Below are positions 5,900 through 5,971 of a stretch of DNA of 5,971 bases, piece by piece. This stretch comes from Candidatus Thiodiazotropha sp. (ex Gloverina cf. vestifex) (GTDB lineage: Bacteria; Pseudomonadota; Gammaproteobacteria; Chromatiales; Chromatiaceae). The translations under genes were made by a program, and so were the position numbers. The notes beneath the pieces were generated by a model. That model was not told the DNA's origin, searched no databases, and worked only from the letters and a program-made list of their open reading frames with translations. Location of the stretch: positions 1 to 5,971 of the forward strand of contig JAHXHT010000147.1 of the NCBI GenBank assembly GCA_025656435.1, written 5' to 3'. How positions within the stretch are numbered: position 1 is the stretch's first letter; every line of letters begins with the position of its first letter.

Positions 5900-5971
5900 A
5901 CGAATCGTTTGTCAGCGAACGTTTCCTCTCGCTTGCTTCAAAACTGCCATGAGCGAAGAAAAACAGTGCAT
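5900..5971. other. Unassigned 3' edge
   Basis: After the integrase stop I see no recognised gene. A minus-strand frame enters from the window edge and ends at a TGA (5912-5914) with last residues AVLKQARGNVR. A plus-strand ATG at 5949 starts MSEEKQC and runs off the edge. Neither has enough sequence or a ribosome binding site to be called. kdsB, expected upstream of ptpA in relatives, is not evident. Confidence 0.3.

Noticed and set aside
5949..5971. Possible gene start (MSEEKQC) running off the right edge
   Set aside because: Only seven codons are visible and there is no ribosome binding site; nothing can be concluded.
1..5971. CRISPR array, tRNA, rRNA, or a new defence or biosynthetic system
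   Set aside because: I saw no regularly spaced repeats, no tRNA cloverleaf and no group of unknown genes; the intact genes are all known families.

Overview
This window looks like a piece of a gammaproteobacterial chromosome. The catalytic half of RNase E and the RluC protein closely resemble their enterobacterial and pseudomonad counterparts. The gene order also matches the known gammaproteobacterial block in which rne is divergent from rluC, followed by a HAD phosphatase and an S49 (SppA-like) peptidase, with ptpA convergent to rne on the other side. I cannot name the genus. A Chromatiales-like or Pseudomonas-related gammaproteobacterium fits, but that is inference.

Layout, left to right. 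Positions 1-150 hold what looks like the first 21 codons of the S49 peptidase gene on the minus strand, cut off by a stop, followed by about 80 bp I cannot identify. Positions 186-1803 hold two intact minus-strand genes that overlap by 11 bp: rluC (23S rRNA pseudouridine synthase) and a Gph-like HAD phosphatase. Positions 1804-2351 are a divergent intergenic region with a good sigma-70 promoter for rne and a long, hairpin-rich leader, the expected place for RNase E autoregulation. Positions 2352-5117 encode a full-length RNase E with a long disordered C-terminal half. A short hairpin-containing gap separates its end from ptpA (low-molecular-weight protein tyrosine phosphatase), which runs convergently on the minus strand (5157-5648). 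An AT-rich divergent promoter region with a 12-bp perfect palindrome then precedes a plus-strand ORF (5729-5899) that is only the N-terminal domain of a phage or island-type tyrosine recombinase. The last 72 bp are unassigned.

How it works together: RNase E is the central mRNA-decay and RNA-processing endonuclease, and RluC modifies 23S rRNA, so the core is an RNA metabolism block. The phosphatases are conserved neighbours rather than obvious pathway partners. The core is ordinary and intact. Both edges are disturbed: the conserved S49 gene stops after about 22 codons on the left, and an integrase fragment sits on the right where kdsB would be expected upstream of ptpA. I found no convincing new multi-gene system. 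The items most worth a second look are the two disrupted edges, the near-identical twin hairpins in the rne leader, and the palindrome shared by the two divergent promoters at the right end.
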